DNA from: Kitasatospora sp040298565
Lineage (GTDB): Bacteria; Actinomycetota; Actinomycetes; Streptomycetales; Streptomycetaceae
Reading direction: 5' to 3'
Assembly: GCF_040298565.1 (NCBI RefSeq)
Contig: NZ_JBEPAK010000057.1
Span: 1 to 31,720, forward strand
Length of the DNA stretch: 31,720 nt
The translations under genes were made by a program, and so were the position numbers. Shown piece by piece: positions 30,944 through 31,720 of the stretch. The stretch's first letter is position 1; every line of letters starts with the position of its first letter. Under the pieces are notes generated by a model. The model was not told the DNA's origin. It made no database searches and saw only the letters and a list, made by a program, of their open reading frames with translations.

Positions 30944-31372
30944 GTGGCAGTCAAGATCAAGCTGAAGCGTCTCGGCAAGATTCGCTCCCCGCACTACCGC
31001 ATCGTCGTCGCCGACGCCCGCACCAAGCGTGACGGTCGCGCGATCGAGGAGATCGGCATCTACCAGCCGACCTACAACCCCTCGAAGATCGAGGTCGACA
31101 GCGACCGCGCCCAGTACTGGCTGTCCGTCGGCGCCCAGCCGACCGAGCCGGTGCTCGCCATCCTCAAGCTGACCGGCGACTGGCAGAAGTTCAAGGGCCT
31201 GCCGGCTCCGGAGCCGCTGAAGGTCGCCGAGCCGAAGGTCGAGGACTTCTCGCACCTGTTCGCCAAGGCCGTCGCCGGCTTCGAGGACGCCACCACCGGT
31301 GTCGCCATCACCCCGAAGGCCAAGAAGTCGGACAAGGCCGAGGCTGAGGCCGACGCCGCCGCCGAGGCCTGA
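30944..31372 (+). CDS. rpsP: 30S ribosomal protein S16 (bS16)
   Basis: 142-residue bS16 opening MAVKIKLKRLGKIRSPHYRI. The S16 core covers residues 1-85 (GLYQP-type loop EEIGIYQPTYNPSKIEV, then DRAQYWLSVGAQPTEPVLAI); the remaining ~57 residues are an actinobacterial extension ending in a Lys/Ala/Glu-rich tail (KAKKSDKAEAEADAAAEA). GTG 30944 has AGGAG at 30928-30932, 11 nt upstream. The KH-domain gene follows after 2 nt. Confidence 0.98.
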   Translation: MAVKIKLKRLGKIRSPHYRIVVADARTKRDGRAIEEIGIYQPTYNPSKIEVDSDRAQYWLSVGAQPTEPVLAILKLTGDWQKFKGLPAPEPLKVAEPKVEDFSHLFAKAVAGFEDATTGVAITPKAKKSDKAEAEADAAAEA

Positions 31373-31374
31373 TC

Positions 31375-31614
31375 GTGATCGAGGACGCCCTCGACCACTT
31401 GGTGAAGGGCATCGTCGAGCACCCCGACGAGGTTCAGGTGCGTTCACGCAACCTGCGTCGGGGCAACACCATCGAGGTGCGAGTGCACCCCGATGACCTC
31501 GGCAAGGTGATCGGCCGGGGCGGCCGCACGGCGCGCGCTCTGCGCACCGTGGTCGGCGCCCTCGGCGGTCGCAACGTCCGGGTCGACCTCGTCGACGTGG
31601 ACAACATTCGCTGA
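31375..31614 (+). CDS. khpA: KH-domain RNA-binding protein (KhpA)
   Basis: 79-residue single KH-domain protein with the GxxG loop in GKVIGRGGRTARALRTVV (residues ~43-60). KhpA, often with KhpB/Jag, binds RNA and in Gram-positives influences cell elongation and division; the exact role here is inference. GTG 31375 starts 2 nt after the rpsP stop, so translation is probably coupled. rimM and trmD are expected next, beyond the window, but a strong terminator follows this gene directly. Confidence 0.93.
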   Translation: MIEDALDHLVKGIVEHPDEVQVRSRNLRRGNTIEVRVHPDDLGKVIGRGGRTARALRTVVGALGGRNVRVDLVDVDNIR

Positions 31615-31644
31615 CGCAGCTGCTCGTTCAGCCGTCGGGCTTGA

Positions 31645-31683
31645 GGCCGACCGGGACGCATGTCGTCCCCGTCGGCCTTTTTT
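31645..31683 (+). terminator. Intrinsic terminator of rpsP-khpA
   Basis: GGCCGAC (31645-31651) pairs with GTCGGCC (31671-31677); inside a single C/C mismatch, GGGACG (31653-31658) pairs with CGTCCC (31664-31669) around a 5-nt loop. Six T residues (31678-31683) follow. The most classical terminator in the window. Confidence 0.92.
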
Positions 31684-31720
31684 CTGGGCGTTGCGGCGGC
31701 CGCCGGCCCTCCCCGCCCCC

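Overview
This is a very GC-rich (roughly 70-75% by eye) stretch of actinobacterial core chromosome. Strongly third-position-GC coding regions, GTG/TTG starts with AGGAG-type ribosome binding sites, an nsdA developmental regulator and the gene order rsmD-coaD / DUF177-rpmF-rnc-mutM / smc-ftsY / nsdA / amtB-glnK-glnD / ffh / rpsP-KH point to Streptomyces, Kitasatospora or a close relative. From memory the order matches the SCO5567-SCO5592 neighbourhood of S. coelicolor; this was not checked by alignment. I see no tRNA, rRNA, insertion sequence, prophage or CRISPR array.

Left part (1-9180): rsmD and coaD; a coiled-coil DivIVA-like protein with an internal repeat and a Gln/Tyr/Gly-rich tail; a promoter-led cluster of DUF177 protein, rpmF and rnc; mutM, with a hairpin covering its Shine-Dalgarno (SD) sequence; a convergent DMT-type membrane protein; a secreted or membrane-anchored Gly-rich protein; acylphosphatase; and a 67-residue coiled-coil protein.

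Middle (9185-22083): smc and ftsY, ended by a terminator; a small, apparently degenerate prim-pol-like gene divergent from nsdA across a 614-bp intergenic region; then the nitrogen cluster. In that cluster amtB has a GlnR-type box about 120 bp upstream, glnK overlaps amtB by 4 nt, and glnD lies beyond a strong hairpin. AmtB imports ammonium, GlnK (modifiable Tyr51) gates it, and GlnD modifies GlnK.

Right part (22084-31720): ffh (ftsY's partner in SRP targeting), a GNAT acetyltransferase, an FtsH protease, a SAM methyltransferase on the minus strand, an archaeal/eukaryal-type prolyl-tRNA synthetase, a small SprT-like zincin with a zinc ribbon, and rpsP-KH (khpA), which ends at a textbook terminator.

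The most unusual signals are regulatory or cryptic. (1) The SprT-like gene sits behind a 399-nt leader that holds a roughly 22-bp hairpin, an SD-occluding hairpin and a 13-codon ORF whose stop overlaps its start (GTGA). (2) Four genes have a -10 hexamer 6-7 nt before the start codon, i.e. probably leaderless mRNAs. (3) Nearly every long intergenic gap carries its own short tandem repeat (periods 9, 11, 12, 14, 16, 18 and 24 bp). (4) The ProRS is of archaeal/eukaryal type. I found no clear multi-gene novel system; these are the leads I would follow.
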